NCBI GenBank assembly: GCA_024180945.1
Contig: JAKSGN010000036.1
Span: 310,001-374,000, forward strand
Source: Macrophomina tecta
Taxonomy: Eukaryota; Ascomycota; Dothideomycetes; Botryosphaeriales; Botryosphaeriaceae
Length of the DNA stretch: 64,000 nucleotides
Direction: 5' to 3'
Of the stretch, positions 22,875 to 33,466 are shown piece after piece. Position numbers and translations under genes: made by a program. The first letter of the stretch is position 1. The number at the start of each line of letters is the position of its first letter. The notes beneath the pieces are model-generated. The model saw only the letters and a program-made list of their open reading frames with translations, searched no databases and had not been told where the DNA came from.

Positions 22875-24101
22875 TTAGATCCCTGGTCCCTGCGTAACAT
22901 CGAACATGGACCCCAGAATGTCTGGGAAAGAAGCGTTCCTCCACGCGCTCCAGTCCTTGTTCACCAGACCGAACGTCTCCTCAAAGTTGGTTTGGCCGTC
23001 CCGGATGTAATAGGAGCCCTGCAGCGCCCAGAACGCCCAATCCGCGTCGTTGCCCTGCATGTACTGCACCAAGCACGTGTAGTAATCGATCTCCACAGCC
23101 GACGGCGTATCCAGGTTCCAGCCAAACTCGCTCAGCCACAGCGGACCGGTGTAGGCCTGGTTCTCGCTCAGCAGGAATCCGGTCTTCTGGCCCAGCTTCG
23201 TCTGGTGGTCCGCGCAGTCCGAGTACGACCACGACCACTGGTAGTTGTGGAACTCCCAGACAACCTTGTCCGGGTAAGCGGAGCGATCGAGCGGGCTACT
23301 GTACAAGAAGCTCAGATCGGTGGCGTACGAAGGGCCGCCGACGACCATCAGCAGGTCGGCGTTGGCGCCGTGGATGGCGTTGAGCCCCTGGCCGACGAAC
23401 TTGCGCCAGTCGGCGTGCCCGTCGCGGTCCTGCGAGCCGGTGGCGCGCAGCTCGTTGCGCAGCGCCATGCCGACGACGTTGGGGTGCGCGGCCGAGAACT
23501 CGGCCATGGCGGCGAGCCCGGCCAGCCAAGCGGTCGTGTTGAAGTAGCGGCTGTTGGCGTCGTTGTAGCCGCTGGCTTGGTCCCACCAGCCGTTGCCGTC
23601 GCTGCTGCCGCAGCACCACGACGCGTGCGAGACGTGGTTGTCGAGCACGACGAGCACGTTGTGCGCGGCCAGCTCGTCGATGACGCGCGCGAAGGTGGAT
23701 TGCGTTGTGGCGGACGAGATCCAGGAGTTCTTGGCGACGACGGAGTCGTAGAGGGCGGTCATGTCGGCGGCGGCGATGCCGGCTGACTCGCCGGCCGCGG
23801 TGAAGGCGGAGGAGACGGGCTCGGAGGGGTTGGTGGCCATGTCGATGGAGTAGGTCAGGCGCACGCAGTTGAAGCCGTTGTCGGCAATCCACTTGGCTAT
23901 GGAGGCTACTGGTTGAGCTTGCAGGCCTTCGGGGATCTTGGTCTCCATGTGGCCGGCCCAATTGGCGCACCGCAGCTTAACGCGCGCGTTGTTGGAGTCC
24001 ACGATCCATCTTCCGGAGGTGTGAAGGACTTGGGCGGAAGCCTGGGAGGTGAGGAGGCTGAGGCCTGCCGTGAGAAGGCCGAAGGAGCTGAGGTTCCACA
24101 T
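22875..24101 (-). CDS. Secreted GH5 glycoside hydrolase (cellulase-like)
   Basis: Predicted extracellular beta-glycosidase of family GH5, single exon, 408 residues from the Met at 24101. A signal peptide is evident (MWNLSSFGLLTAGLSLL then TSQASAQ). An alternative Met lies 8 codons upstream at 24125. Conserved elements in order: GRWIVDSNNARVKLRCANW, DNGFNCVRLTYS, LVVLDNHVSHASWCC, VVGMALRNELRATG (acid/base Glu, about residue 217), KVVWEFHNYQWSWS (active-site His/Tyr) and GPLWLSEFGW (nucleophile Glu, about residue 325). All catalytic positions are intact. The DNH and WCC segments are like those of fungal GH5 enzymes related to endoglucanase/exo-glucanase subfamilies, so the precise substrate (cellulose, other beta-glucan or mannan) is uncertain. 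It lies 1.5 kb from a decayed pectin-lyase-type gene. Confidence 0.92.
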   Translation of the reverse strand: MWNLSSFGLLTAGLSLLTSQASAQVLHTSGRWIVDSNNARVKLRCANWAGHMETKIPEGLQAQPVASIAKWIADNGFNCVRLTYSIDMATNPSEPVSSAFTAAGESAGIAAADMTALYDSVVAKNSWISSATTQSTFARVIDELAAHNVLVVLDNHVSHASWCCGSSDGNGWWDQASGYNDANSRYFNTTAWLAGLAAMAEFSAAHPNVVGMALRNELRATGSQDRDGHADWRKFVGQGLNAIHGANADLLMVVGGPSYATDLSFLYSSPLDRSAYPDKVVWEFHNYQWSWSYSDCADHQTKLGQKTGFLLSENQAYTGPLWLSEFGWNLDTPSAVEIDYYTCLVQYMQGNDADWAFWALQGSYYIRDGQTNFEETFGLVNKDWSAWRNASFPDILGSMFDVTQGPGI

Positions 24102-25589
24102 CTTGGCTGCTCCGGACGGCTCCAAAATTTGGGGCTAGAAGACGGGGTTGGAGGAAGGTAGAAGGAGGGGCGCATGGCAGCATTTTATACTTGGGCCGAT
24201 CTGTATAAGGATGCCTCGTTTCGATGGATCCACACGGGAAGAAACACGAGCATGAAAGTGTGCGTGGAGCCGGCGGACCGACTTGCCGCACATGGAGCAG
24301 TCAGGACATGCCGGAGTCAGGCGGCCGTTCAGGGACCCGGTGGGTGGTCTGAACGCACCGCTTGATCGATGTTTTGAGAAACGCAGGGTCCAAGCCGTCG
24401 GGTGATTCGCTCGAGTCAACCAGGCACATCAATGTCCGTGGTTTGGCCGATTCATCAGCACGAATCGCATCTTCACTTTCGCATTTTGGCTCAAGGCACA
24501 GCCTTCTTTCTGCGGTAAGGTTTCGCTTCCGTTTCTTGGTCTGCATCCGAGCTATCCTTGGACGCATGTTTCAATTAGTGGAAAAACCGGGGGCGGGAGG
24601 CGAAAGCGTGGAGTTCTACGGAGGTGGTGCTGCTTTGCCCCGAGCTCGGCCCACGCTGGCTCCTCCTTGGCGATACGCCGATTCGTATTTTTGAAGTTTA
24701 GTCCGCAGGAATTCTACTCTTTGGATCAGAAAGTGACTGTGGCGTCCGATGCCTATCATGATGTAGGCAGGATCTTCCCTTTTCAGTAATCCATCTCCAG
24801 CTTCCTGCGGCTCAAGCGGCCGGGGCTCCGCGATCAAATCACAGCTTAGATGAGGCCCGCTGAGCCAGGCACGGTTGCGGGCGACTCCACCCTTTGGGTT
24901 GACGCCACTCTCCGGTGGGAGGAAAAACACCTTCCTGTTCCTCGGAAGATGGAGACCAAGGCACGTTACATCGCAGCCAACGACTTGCTCTCAATAGACA
25001 CCAACTGATCATGTGCACCCGAGGCGAAAGAAAAGCAAGGAACCGGTCTCGCTTGGGGTCGGATGCAGTAGCATGGCCGAAATGTGCGGGGTGCTCCAGG
25101 TGGGGCTTCGACCAAACCCCCGGTCTTACAAACCCCGAGACCGAGGCCATCCCATTAGCCAGAATGCAGCTGAGCTCTCCAACTGCCGAATCCCCGTGGC
25201 CATGCTGCCCTAGCTCTTCTGTGCATGAAGCCCGTACGCTCATAATCCCATCCGCATGCTCAACTTAATATTTTCTGTGTTTGCTGTCAAAGCTGCTGAT
25301 TGGTCAGCTGCTACTGTGACTATGCGTAAGCGCATTTACCTAGAAACGATATACACGAACCTAAAAGTATCGGGAGGCCTTTGAATAACCAATCATAATG
25401 ATGGAGTTGCTATCACTCAACTCGGTCTTCCCCCCCTCCCCCCTTTTTTTTGTTTTTTTATAAGGCCAATGTTGGAGCGTGCGCTGGTTGTGGCGGATTT
25501 TGTTGTGAGCACTTCAAGCAGAGGAGTTGGCGTAGACTGGTGGAAGGCGGCTTGGGAGGCGCCTCTTGCCCTCGAAATACACCTACTAA
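24102..25589. other. Intergenic region
   Basis: About 1.5 kb between the GH5 promoter side and the 3' end of the PL26-like pseudogene. A T-rich tract occurs near 25441-25460. No gene is supportable; short open frames have no recognisable features. Confidence 0.5.
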
Positions 25590-28273
25590 CTACGCCATAT
25601 CCTGAATAGCTGCTAGACCGAACAGAGCAGAGATGTTGCTAGAGATCCAGGGCGCTTCTTCTACAGGCTCCAAAATCCTGCTGCCGTCAACGGCATGGCC
25701 CGACCAAGAAGCATCTTTTCGGTATCCATCGCTGAAAAGAAACTCTTGCCAGGCGCGCCCAGCGAGTACTGCATCAAGAGAATGCTGCCAGCGTACGCTG
25801 TAAGTCGAGAATGTCCCTGTTTCAACTGCAAAGTCCCGAAGCTGACTCCGAAACGCTTGGTTCGTTCCTCAGCTGCGGCATTGAAGTATTTGCAGTATTC
25901 AAGCCAGGCTCTTTCGAATCCGAGCGGAAGGTTCTCTCTTAATGCATCCAGTATATCGGCGCATATCTCGAATAAGCCGAACATGGCCGAAAGGTGGGAG
26001 ACCTTCACAACTCCTTGATTTGCAGCATCCTCCGGGGGCGGTGAAATGCCGCCTGTAAGTTGACTATATGAAACTTGGCCTGGAAAGAACCCGTTTGCCA
26101 ACTTGCTGATACCTGAAATGCTGGTAAAAAGCCTGGAATCTGCTTCTTCTCATCTCGGTCCATGTCTCTCGCACTCAATGAACCATGCAGCTGCGAGTGC
26201 AGACCAGTCGGTGCCCAACGATATTGAAAGCACCCCAAGATCCGGTCTGTACGTTTCTTTATGTTTGCGGACTTTGCGGTATGGATCCAATATTATAAAG
26301 GTCTTCTCCGTATCTAGTGTTTCCTCCAGCAGGTCTCCTATCCTTTCGTCTCCATCGGACAGGTAGTAGAAGTGCTTCCTGTAGGGGGCATTTGAGATTC
26401 GAGCTTGTTTGCAACTATCACTCCAGTGTTGCACTCCGTGGCGGGTACCCAGACCTCTGTACTTGCCTAGGTGGTAGACGTCAACTTCGCCGGTATGCCT
26501 GGTCAACGCTTCGGCCATGCGGTATGCATCTGCTCTGCCGGTGCGCAGGAAATAAAGCCAAAGCTAAAGATCTGGAGACAGCTCTGAATTGTCCCAAGCG
26601 TAGCCGCCGACGTCGTAACGCCAGGTATGCCGGTCCGCGTCGTAAGTGCGCATGATGTCGCCATGATCCCAGAAGCCGTACCACTTACGCTGCTCCACCT
26701 GATTTTTGTAGAAGTTGAAGAGAAAGTCGAGCTTCATATCCAATTCCTCTCGAAAAGGTTGCGACAGCAATGCATGTGACATTGGAGACCAATACTTACC
26801 AAACGCTCCGGTCTCATAAATCCTCTCAGAGTCCGCAACCAGCACAGGCGGATTCCTCACATACCCCGTCGCTTCCGCCAGCTCCTCCGCCGCTGGCGTC
26901 CCTTCCGTCGCCAGCACTACCAGCTCACTCGTCCTCGCCACACCCTCCGGTGACCCCATCCCCTCTTCCCAATCCTCATACGTCACCCGCATTCGCCTCC
27001 AACTGCCCCTCATACCCTTCTTCCCCCATACTCCCTCTCCAAGCCCGCACATCCATTGGGCCTCGCTCCGGGCACGACAACCACGCGTCACCTCCCTATC
27101 CCCTCCTCCTCCTCCGCCCCAACTCTCACTCCCAACCCGGCCGGCCACCTCTCCCAAAACCACCGCACACCCACCATCACCCCGCCCCTCCCGGCCGCGC
27201 CCGCAAACACCACACCTCCCGCCCTGCCCCCCGTCCCCGGCACCTTTACCCACCCCCTCCCATCGCCCGTCCTCTTCCTAATCGCATACCCGTCCGGCCC
27301 CGTCTGCGCCAGCCGCCACTCCTTCCGCACCGGCACCCACCGGACCCCCTCGTCCATCCCCTCTCGCCACGTCTCCGGCGCCGGGCACGGCGCGCCCGCG
27401 ACCTGCGCCGCGCGGGCGGCGGGCCCCGGGTCTTTCCAGAGCGCGGTGAGGCCTTGGGCGCACTCGGCGAGGACGCCGCTGGTGGCGGAGGTGAAGCGGA
27501 CGTGCGTGTCGTAGGGGGCCGTGGTGGGGGTGCGGAGGACGGGGGCGGAGAGGCGGAGGGCGAGGCCGCGGATGTGGGCGTAGGGACGCGTGGGGAGGGC
27601 GTAGGTGAGGGTGTGGGTGGACGCGGAGAGTGAAGGGGAGGATGGGGCCACTGGCTGTGGTGGGTTGGTGGATTGGGGGCGCGCGGTTGTTGGACGGCTC
27701 CGGGAGGTGGTGGCCGGTTATCTTGATAGTCGTGCGGAGGGGCCCGGCGCGCTCGATGGTCGTGGATATGATGGTGCTGGTGAGTTTGTGGTAAGTGATG
27801 GATTCGGTCGGCAGGTCGTGGTCTAGGGTAGCGGGTTGGGTGAGCAGAACGAGGTGGCCATTTGTGCCGGTCTTAGTGGTGATATTGGAGATGAGGGCGG
27901 TTCCGGATTTGGGGAATGTGACGTTGATTTCTCCGGCACCGACTGCGATGCAGTGGTCTGATTCTCGGATTTGAAGAGAAGCTCCTTCAGAGGTTCGTTC
28001 TTCAGGCGTGTTGACGGTGGCGTGGATTGTGTATCCTTCTTTGGAAGTCTCGCCTGCAGAAGTCGCGTGGGCCGTCCACTTGATTGAGTTGTCTGGCCAA
28101 TGAGCGGTTATCCAGGATTGAAGTGGCACGGCTTTTCTGTCCTTGGTGGTACATGTAAACTCTGTACTTTCCGCTTTATATCTGCCTCTTTCCCAAGGAA
28201 GTCCGAACGTAGTCCCGTAATTTTAATGTGGCGGAGATTCTAACCATTTCACGTGTGCCGAAGCTGTAGTCAT
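25590..28273 (-). pseudogene. Decayed PL26 / YetA-like exo-rhamnogalacturonan lyase gene
   Basis: The conceptual product resembles the PcRGLX/YetA-like family (PL26), which degrades the rhamnogalacturonan I backbone of pectin. Reading from ATG 28273 one finds AHVKWLESPPH, stop TAA (28223-28225), NYGTTFGLPWERG, then AVPLQSWITAHWPDNSIKWT. Later blocks are DTHVRFTSATSGVLAE, VTYEDWEEGMGSPEGVARTS, QRKWYGFWDHGDIMRTYD and WRYDVGGYAWDNSELSPDL, stop TAG (26564-26566), LWLYFLRTGRADAYRMAEAL. Then HTGEVDVYHLGKYRGLGTRH, LGTDWSALAAAW, stop TGA (26150-26152), ANGFFPGQ, VSHLSAMFGLFEICADILDA and the final EPVEEAPWISSNISALFGLA. Frames also shift near 27620, 27000-27250 and 25715, and a piece near 27620 seems deleted. 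One possible intron (gtaagt near 26800) remains. All three stops fit Gln or Trp codons altered by C:G to T:A. Family assignment rests on memory of its motifs. Confidence 0.8.
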
Positions 28274-28433
28274 CCTGAAATAAACGACGAACACCTCTCA
28301 GGACTAAGAGCAAGAAGTGAGTAATGGAGCTGGGCGAGATAACACCTGAACGTATTACGCTGAATGGCAAGGAGATTCGGCTGATTGTTGTCCGTTCAAA
28401 GACGCTAAATGCTCGCTTGGCTGGCTTGCGCGT

Positions 28434-29318
28434 TTGGAGGGGTTGATGGCATCACCCACTCACTTCAGGCGAAGATCTGCACTTTACAATTTAATCGTTA
28501 ACAGGGTGTTGAGGGATGACCAATCCAAAGGGGACATGCACAATCGCCAAGCTATCTCCCTGCCGATGCTCTGGCGCAGTCTCAAGGACTACGATCTCTG
28601 GCCGGTGTACGTCATTAGCATGCTGTTTAAGATACCGTCGGCGCCTCCGAAGGCGTACTTGAGTCTGACGCTGAAGGCTATCGGATTCACCACGTTCGAG
28701 ACAACACTGCTAGGCATCCCAGTCACGGTTTATGCGGAGCTGAACATGCTGCTGATTACCTGGCTGACGGAGCGGGTGGGCCAGATTGCGGTACTCGGCC
28801 TGCTGGCGCAGGTGTGGATCTTGCTGTTGCTGATCATCGAGAACACGTCTGCCGGAACGACATCGCATTGGGGACAGTATGCGGTGCTGTTCTTTCTGCT
28901 TGGCCAACCAGCCGTACATGCGGCGCAGGTGGGATGGTGCTCTCGGCCGAGCAATGCTGTGCGCACCAGAGCCGTTAGCGCTGCCTTGTACAACATCACC
29001 GTCCAGCTTTCCGGAACTGCGTCGTCAAATATATATCGCTCGGATGACAAGCCGCTATACAGGCGTGGGAATAGGGAGGTCCTTGCAATAACTGTGGGAA
29101 CGATTGCCGCGTACGCGTTCGCAAAGACGTACTATGTGTGGCGGAACAAGACGAAGCGGACTAAGTGGAATGCGATGACCAAAGAGCAGCAGCAGCATTA
29201 CTTGGCGAACACGACGGACCAGGGCAATAAAAGGCTGTATTTCGTATTTGAAAGTTTGACCCAGCGCAGTCTGACGGTCGGGTCCGAATTTAATAAGGGA
29301 CTGGCTTGTTCTCTTTGA
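28434..29318 (+). pseudogene. 5'-truncated MFS permease (Dal5/allantoate type)
   Basis: Only the second half of a Dal5-type transporter is present. The frame starts in the central cytoplasmic loop (NLIVNRVLRDDQSKGDMHNR) and continues with DYDLWPVYVISMLFKIP, LKAIGFTTFETTLLGIP, VGWCSRPSNAVRTRAVSAAL and SSNIYRSDDKPLYRRGNR. It ends in the family C-terminus TTDQGNKRLYFVF. The first six membrane segments (about 250 residues) are missing. At the end, the family's usual stop just after this point is absent and the frame runs about 20 residues further, overlapping the last 29 bp of the convergent tautomerase gene. The 160 bp to the divergent lyase pseudogene would not hold the missing part. I read it as a pseudogene, though a short protein from the Met at 28434 or 28446 cannot be excluded. 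Confidence 0.72.
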
Positions 29319-29787
29319 CCCACAGCTTCTCCGCCTCAGTGTCCCTGTCCGGGGGGACCAGCCCTTGAATCCGCCACAGCTCGCGATCAGTCTCGAGACC
29401 ATGGTATTCCCAGTCGTAGCCCTTGTCAGCAATGTGGGGCTTGAGTACGTCGTCAACCTGTGGTGGTGGTGAGTGAGTGTCATGAGCCGGTGGCTGGGTC
29501 GACAGAGCATGACTGACCCGTGAACAGAACCTGCTTTTCACGCTCGGATCCAGCCTGCGGGCAATGTTCTCGAAGACGATACGGATGAACGGTCGTTGGC
29601 CAGGCTTGTCGTTGGACGTGCCGCCGACGTGAATTTTCTCGGCAGGCACCTCATTGAAGATGACTATGACATAGAAGGCCGGGAGGCCAGCGCTGGTGTA
29701 GATCTTGGTGATGTCTGCAGAGAGGGCATCGCGCTCCTCGGCAGTTGAGAAGGTGTTGGAGGGATGAAAGATGCGCCAAAAAGGCAT
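29290..29787 (-). CDS. Tautomerase_3 / cis-CaaD-like family protein
   Basis: Small protein of the tautomerase superfamily related to cis-3-chloroacrylic acid dehalogenase (PF14832 type), probably cytosolic. Exons 29787-29518 and 29457-29290 give 145 residues. The start MPFWRIFHPSNTFS places Pro directly after Met, as needed for the catalytic N-terminal proline; this decides the start over an upstream in-frame Met at 29823. Further conserved parts are YVIVIFNEVPAEKIHVGG, GQRPFIRIVFENIARRL, the WEYHGLETDRELWRIQGLVP segment and a C-terminal proline-containing tail. The natural substrate of fungal members is unknown. It is convergent with the truncated MFS gene and overlaps its reading frame by 29 bp. 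Confidence 0.88.
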   Translation of the reverse strand: MPFWRIFHPSNTFSTAEERDALSADITKIYTSAGLPAFYVIVIFNEVPAEKIHVGGTSNDKPGQRPFIRIVFENIARRLDPSVKSRFCSRVSHALSTQPPAHDTHSPPPQVDDVLKPHIADKGYDWEYHGLETDRELWRIQGLVPPDRDTEAEKLWVKENKPVPY

Positions 29788-30838
29788 TCTGATGCGGGCC
29801 GTAGGGCTTGGACGCCAGGTCAAAGATGCGAGATGGTTGGCAAGTGGCCCTTCATGAGCTCTGGTTTTTGTAGGCTCTGGGCTTATTTAAGACCCTCGCC
29901 TCCCGACGTTCTCTGAGTTGCTCGCTCGTTCGTGCTAGTGTCGCAGTGTTTGGACCAAGTCCGGTTAGCGCAGTGGTTCAGTAATCAAAGGCTGTTCATG
30001 CTGTGTGTAGCAAGTCATGCCCGGGAGCGAGCAAGTCATGCCCGGGAGCGAGCAAGTCATGCCCGGGAGCGGGCAAGACAGCAATCGACAATGTGATGCA
30101 AGTGTTAAGCAGCAAGTCCATGGTGCAAGAAAAGCTGTCAAGTAAGCCAGCTGGAACGAGACAAGCACTGGAGCGAAGTCAAGCTGGATTGCGCGACTTT
30201 CGGCATCAATGTGCGGGCTGAGACAAGCAAACAGGCCGCATGTGAGGTGGCAGCCGAGGCGGGATGGACGACAGAGTCAACACATTGGGGAAGCGAGGTG
30301 GGAGCGCAAAAGGCATGAATAGTAATCGGTGCACCACCGGACAGCCAATGGGACGGATCCCGGCGTGTGACCGCGTAGGACACGGCAAGGCAGAAAGATG
30401 GATGGAGCCGAGATGAGAGGCTGAACGGAGCAAGCTGTCGCGGCAGGGTCGCAGTGTGCAGAGAGCTGGCCGTTCCGACCAGCCGGCCAAGGCCCGACGA
30501 TTACTGATGCGAGCAGAGAGTGAGCAGCCAGACGGCCCGCGGCCGTCACCGTCGTCGAGATCAGGGGCGGTTGCCGAGCGGCGAGTGCTGGGGGGGGGGG
30601 GAGACGAATGTTTGGGCGGCGGCGGCAGCGGCAGGGCTGCGCGGCTGCTCGCTTCAGCCACCACACCCGGACTAGCGCTGCGCACGGGATTAGGTCGGCC
30701 CGGCTTAGCGATTTCCCTGCGAGTTTATGTGCCGCACGCCTTTTCAATTTTCTCCCCGACGACGACGACGGCGACTTGCACCCCCCACAACCAGCACCCT
30801 TCTCCCACGACCACTCCTCCATTCCAAACTCTGCAGCC
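29788..30838. other. Intergenic region with a 21-bp tandem repeat
   Basis: Contains the promoter side of the tautomerase and the upstream region of ribosomal protein S19. A three-copy 21-bp repeat lies at 30009-30071, a G10 run near 30591-30600, and a C/A-rich stretch at 30775-30835 directly precedes the S19 start. Pyrimidine-rich leaders are usual for ribosomal protein genes. No other gene is supported. Confidence 0.55.
30009..30071 (+). repeat. Three perfect tandem copies of a 21-bp unit
   Basis: Units begin at 30009, 30030 and 30051, each starting AGCAAGTCATGCCC and ending GGGAGCG. A fourth partial copy starts GGCAAG. There are no spacers, so it is not a CRISPR array. The unit contains the palindrome CCCGGG. 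Confidence 0.95.
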
Positions 30839-31532
30839 ATGGGCGGTGTCACAGTCAGGGACGTTGAGGCGTCCAAGTTCATCAATGCCTACGGTATGCG
30901 CGCGCGCACCTCGATCGTCCGCGCCGCTCTCGCTAACGACCGCCGCAGCCGACTTCTTGAAGCGCCAGGGCCGTCTGCCCATCCCAGGTCCGTGATCTCG
31001 TCCAGGTTGAATCCCGTAACTGGGGGATGACAATGGCGGAAAAGCTGACATGAGCCTCTACCATCTACAGCCTGGACTGATATCGCGAAGACTTCGCACG
31101 TAAGTCGCTCCCCTGATCGCCAGCCCGGTCTGTGCGCCCGTCGCTAACTTCGCAACAGGCCAAGGAGCTCCCTCCCCAGAGCATCGACTGGTACGATTCG
31201 AGCGCACCCTGACCGCCGAGCTCCGCATACTCACGTGCACAAGGTACTACATCCGCGCTGCCGCCGTCGCCCGCCACATCTACATGCGCAAGACCGTCGG
31301 TGTTGGCCGTCTCCGCAAGGTCCACGGTGGCACCAAGAACCGTGGCTCGCGCCCCAGCCACCACGTCGACGCTTCCGGCTCCGTCGACCGCAAGATCCTC
31401 CAGTCGCTTGAGAAGATTGGTGTCCTCGAGCAGGACGAGGAGAAGGGTGGCCGCCGCATCACCCAGTCCGGCCAGCGTGACTTGGACCGCATTGCCATGA
31501 GCACTGTCGAGGCCGAGGAGGATGACGAGTAA
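30839..31532 (+). CDS. rps19: 40S ribosomal protein S19 (eS19)
   Basis: Component of the small cytosolic ribosomal subunit. Five exons (30839-30893, 30949-30987, 31071-31099, 31159-31190, 31244-31532) give 147 residues, the normal length. The product starts MGGVTVRDVEASKFINAYAD, then FLKRQGRLPIPAWTDIAKTS, AKELPPQSIDWYYIRAAAVA, RHIYMRKTVGVGRLRKVHGG and NRGSRPSHHVDASGSVDRKI, and ends GGRRITQSGQRDLDRIA with an acidic tail. Four introns crowded into the 5' half is typical for fungal ribosomal protein genes. The splice at 31191-31243 joins DW to YYIRAA. It is the strongest housekeeping anchor in the window. Confidence 0.97.
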
Positions 31533-32522
31533 ACTTGTTCATTCCGTGGGTAATGTGGGTACATAACGGCAATAGGATTTCGGAGTTGCAAGGATTCACC
31601 AGCCCCAGCTCCAGGGCATTTCGCGCCTGGATGGAGGATGGAAGGTTACGGCAAATTTCTGGACTGATTCCCAGCCAAAAATCAAAAATTTCATCCATCC
31701 AAGCTCTGTTCACAAGCCTATGTTACGTGACGCAATTGCAATCACCCCCGTTTTCTCAGTTTGCATTGTAAACATCGTCGGTTCTGCGTGACGATTGTTT
31801 AAACTCTCCGCTAAGCCTGCTTAGTCCAAGTCAAATCTGTACTGGTAGTATAACCTGCCCTACAGTGTCCAGTAACAGCACGATCATCTCTAACTAAGAC
31901 GCTCTCATTTTGTATAAGCGGCGAACGTGGACAGCCATTTCAATCCTACCTCGGGGACGCATGAGTAACATAAAGATTCCATTACCCGTAAAGGGTTCAG
32001 GCCATCATGATTGCCGTCAATGCTATCCTTGCCATTTCAGTACTGCCGAGTTCTGATGAGGGCGAAGACGCACCTTTGGCACCTTGGTTCATGGGTCAAA
32101 TCATCTCTCTGGAATCGTAATTATATGAATATTTAAGCATAACCCTCTACCATGCACCAAGCGCAGGAACAACAAAAGATCACCAACGTTGCGCAGCAAT
32201 TCCAAAATGTGAGGAATCAGCAAGAAAAAAAAAAAATGGTTGAAAACTTTGGCATAGCGTAAGCTGTCACACTTTCTGGGTTCCAGACCCGAGGAGTTAC
32301 ACTCGTGACCCAGTCCGATACAGTCCCCGGCCGTCAATATCTTCCTTCAGGCTTTTTAAGTGTATCACAACAGGGTGCCCGTACTGGTTTCTAGATCTAC
32401 TGAACATTGCACTTGGTGCTCTTGACACTTTCTGTAATGAAGGACTTTCCGCAGTCGATAAACCACTCTGCCTTGCTCATCTTTTCGAAAGTCTTCCTAG
32501 TTCGGCCGTACCAATATGCTTC
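31533..32522. other. Intergenic 3' region, S19 to metallopeptidase-like gene
   Basis: Convergent 3' sides of S19 (+) and the metallopeptidase-like gene (-). Mildly AT-rich, with a short A-rich run near 32225-32238. No gene recognised. Confidence 0.5.
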
Positions 32523-33466
32523 CTATACCTCAGTTTTAGACATGGTCGATGTCAGGATCATGGGATATGACTCAGTACGTACGAGAGCAAAGAACATGAA
32601 GTTATCGTTGTTGATGGAAGCGATATCTGGCCTCAACACTCTCAGTTGCTGCACTGGATATACACCATACGTCATTCCGCTGTAGACGCTGCTATCAGGT
32701 GACATTTGGTCATCGATTCTGGAGCTGGGTCTGTGGAGCAATTTAGCATTGCCTGGACGTGCGTCTATCAAAAGTACTCACACCCAGCTGTAGTCATGCG
32801 GATCGTAATGATATATGTCCTTTACGAGCTGAGTGCAATGGCTTGAGATGAGCAGGTCAGTTGAGAATGAAACTGTCGTATAGAAAGCACTATCAGCACT
32901 TACAGTAGCTCGTGAAGGAGTGTAGATCCAAGCGTCTCCATGTGTGTGCTCGCATAGTGTTTTAGACTGGACGGTTCAATTTGCGACAGTGACGGTTGAG
33001 ACATCGCTTGTCCATATAGTACGATTGTACAGTCATCGTACCCGTACATAAAGGTAGTCGCCTGTGTCCTCTCCCCGTCCCCGGGAGCAAAGTAATGTGT
33101 CCTGTCGATCTGAATGGTCACGGTGCTCCAATCTGGAGGCGGCCGGGGCTCCTTTGCGTAGACTTGAGTTCGACCGGCGAAGCTCCTGAAGAGAGCGCGA
33201 ACCCGCTCCGGAGTGGTGCCGCTGGCTGAGAAGTATTTGTCGTAAACGTTGGAAATATCACTAGGATCGTAACTGACGTCTGCTGCAGCGGCCGATAACG
33301 TACCAACGTCCTTCCATGCTTCTTCCAGCTTTGGTATATCAGCATCAGAAACACCGGGCCCGAGAATGAAAGGAAGATCATGGCGCTTGTCGAGGGTGGA
33401 AATAGCTGCGCCGGAAACAGCCGAGAGCAAGGATGCGGCCGCACCTAAGACAACGGATGGCTTCAT
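32523..33466 (-). CDS. Secreted HExxH metallopeptidase-like protein
   Basis: Predicted secreted zinc metallopeptidase-like protein. Exons 33466-32904, 32841-32782 and 32730-32523 give about 276 residues. The N-terminus MKPSVVLGAAASLLSAVSG is a clear signal peptide followed by a Lys-Arg (DKRHD, about 27-28) that Kex2 could cut. The first splice joins LLHELL to HCTQLVKDIYHYDPHDYSW, completing HELLH at about residues 185-189. The second splice uses GT|gtgagt and leads into YSGMTYGVYPVQQLR and NNDNFMFFAL, reminiscent of the region after the zinc site in deuterolysin-like enzymes. A further in-frame GT-AG intron near the very end would give a slightly shorter tail. No third zinc ligand can be assigned securely, so activity is an inference. 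It heads a run of three secreted-protein genes. Confidence 0.75.

Noticed and set aside
22740..23786. 348-codon plus-strand frame opposite the GH5 gene
   Set aside because: It translates the antisense of the GH5 coding region after a poly-T start and shows no domain.
29960..30035. tRNA-like segment (GGTTAGCGCAGTGGTTCAG resembles a D-arm)
   Set aside because: No anticodon stem, TTC-type T-arm or acceptor stem pairing follows at the right distance.
30009..30071. Three-copy direct repeat considered as a CRISPR array
   Set aside because: Copies are directly adjacent without spacers and the genome is fungal; it is a plain tandem repeat.
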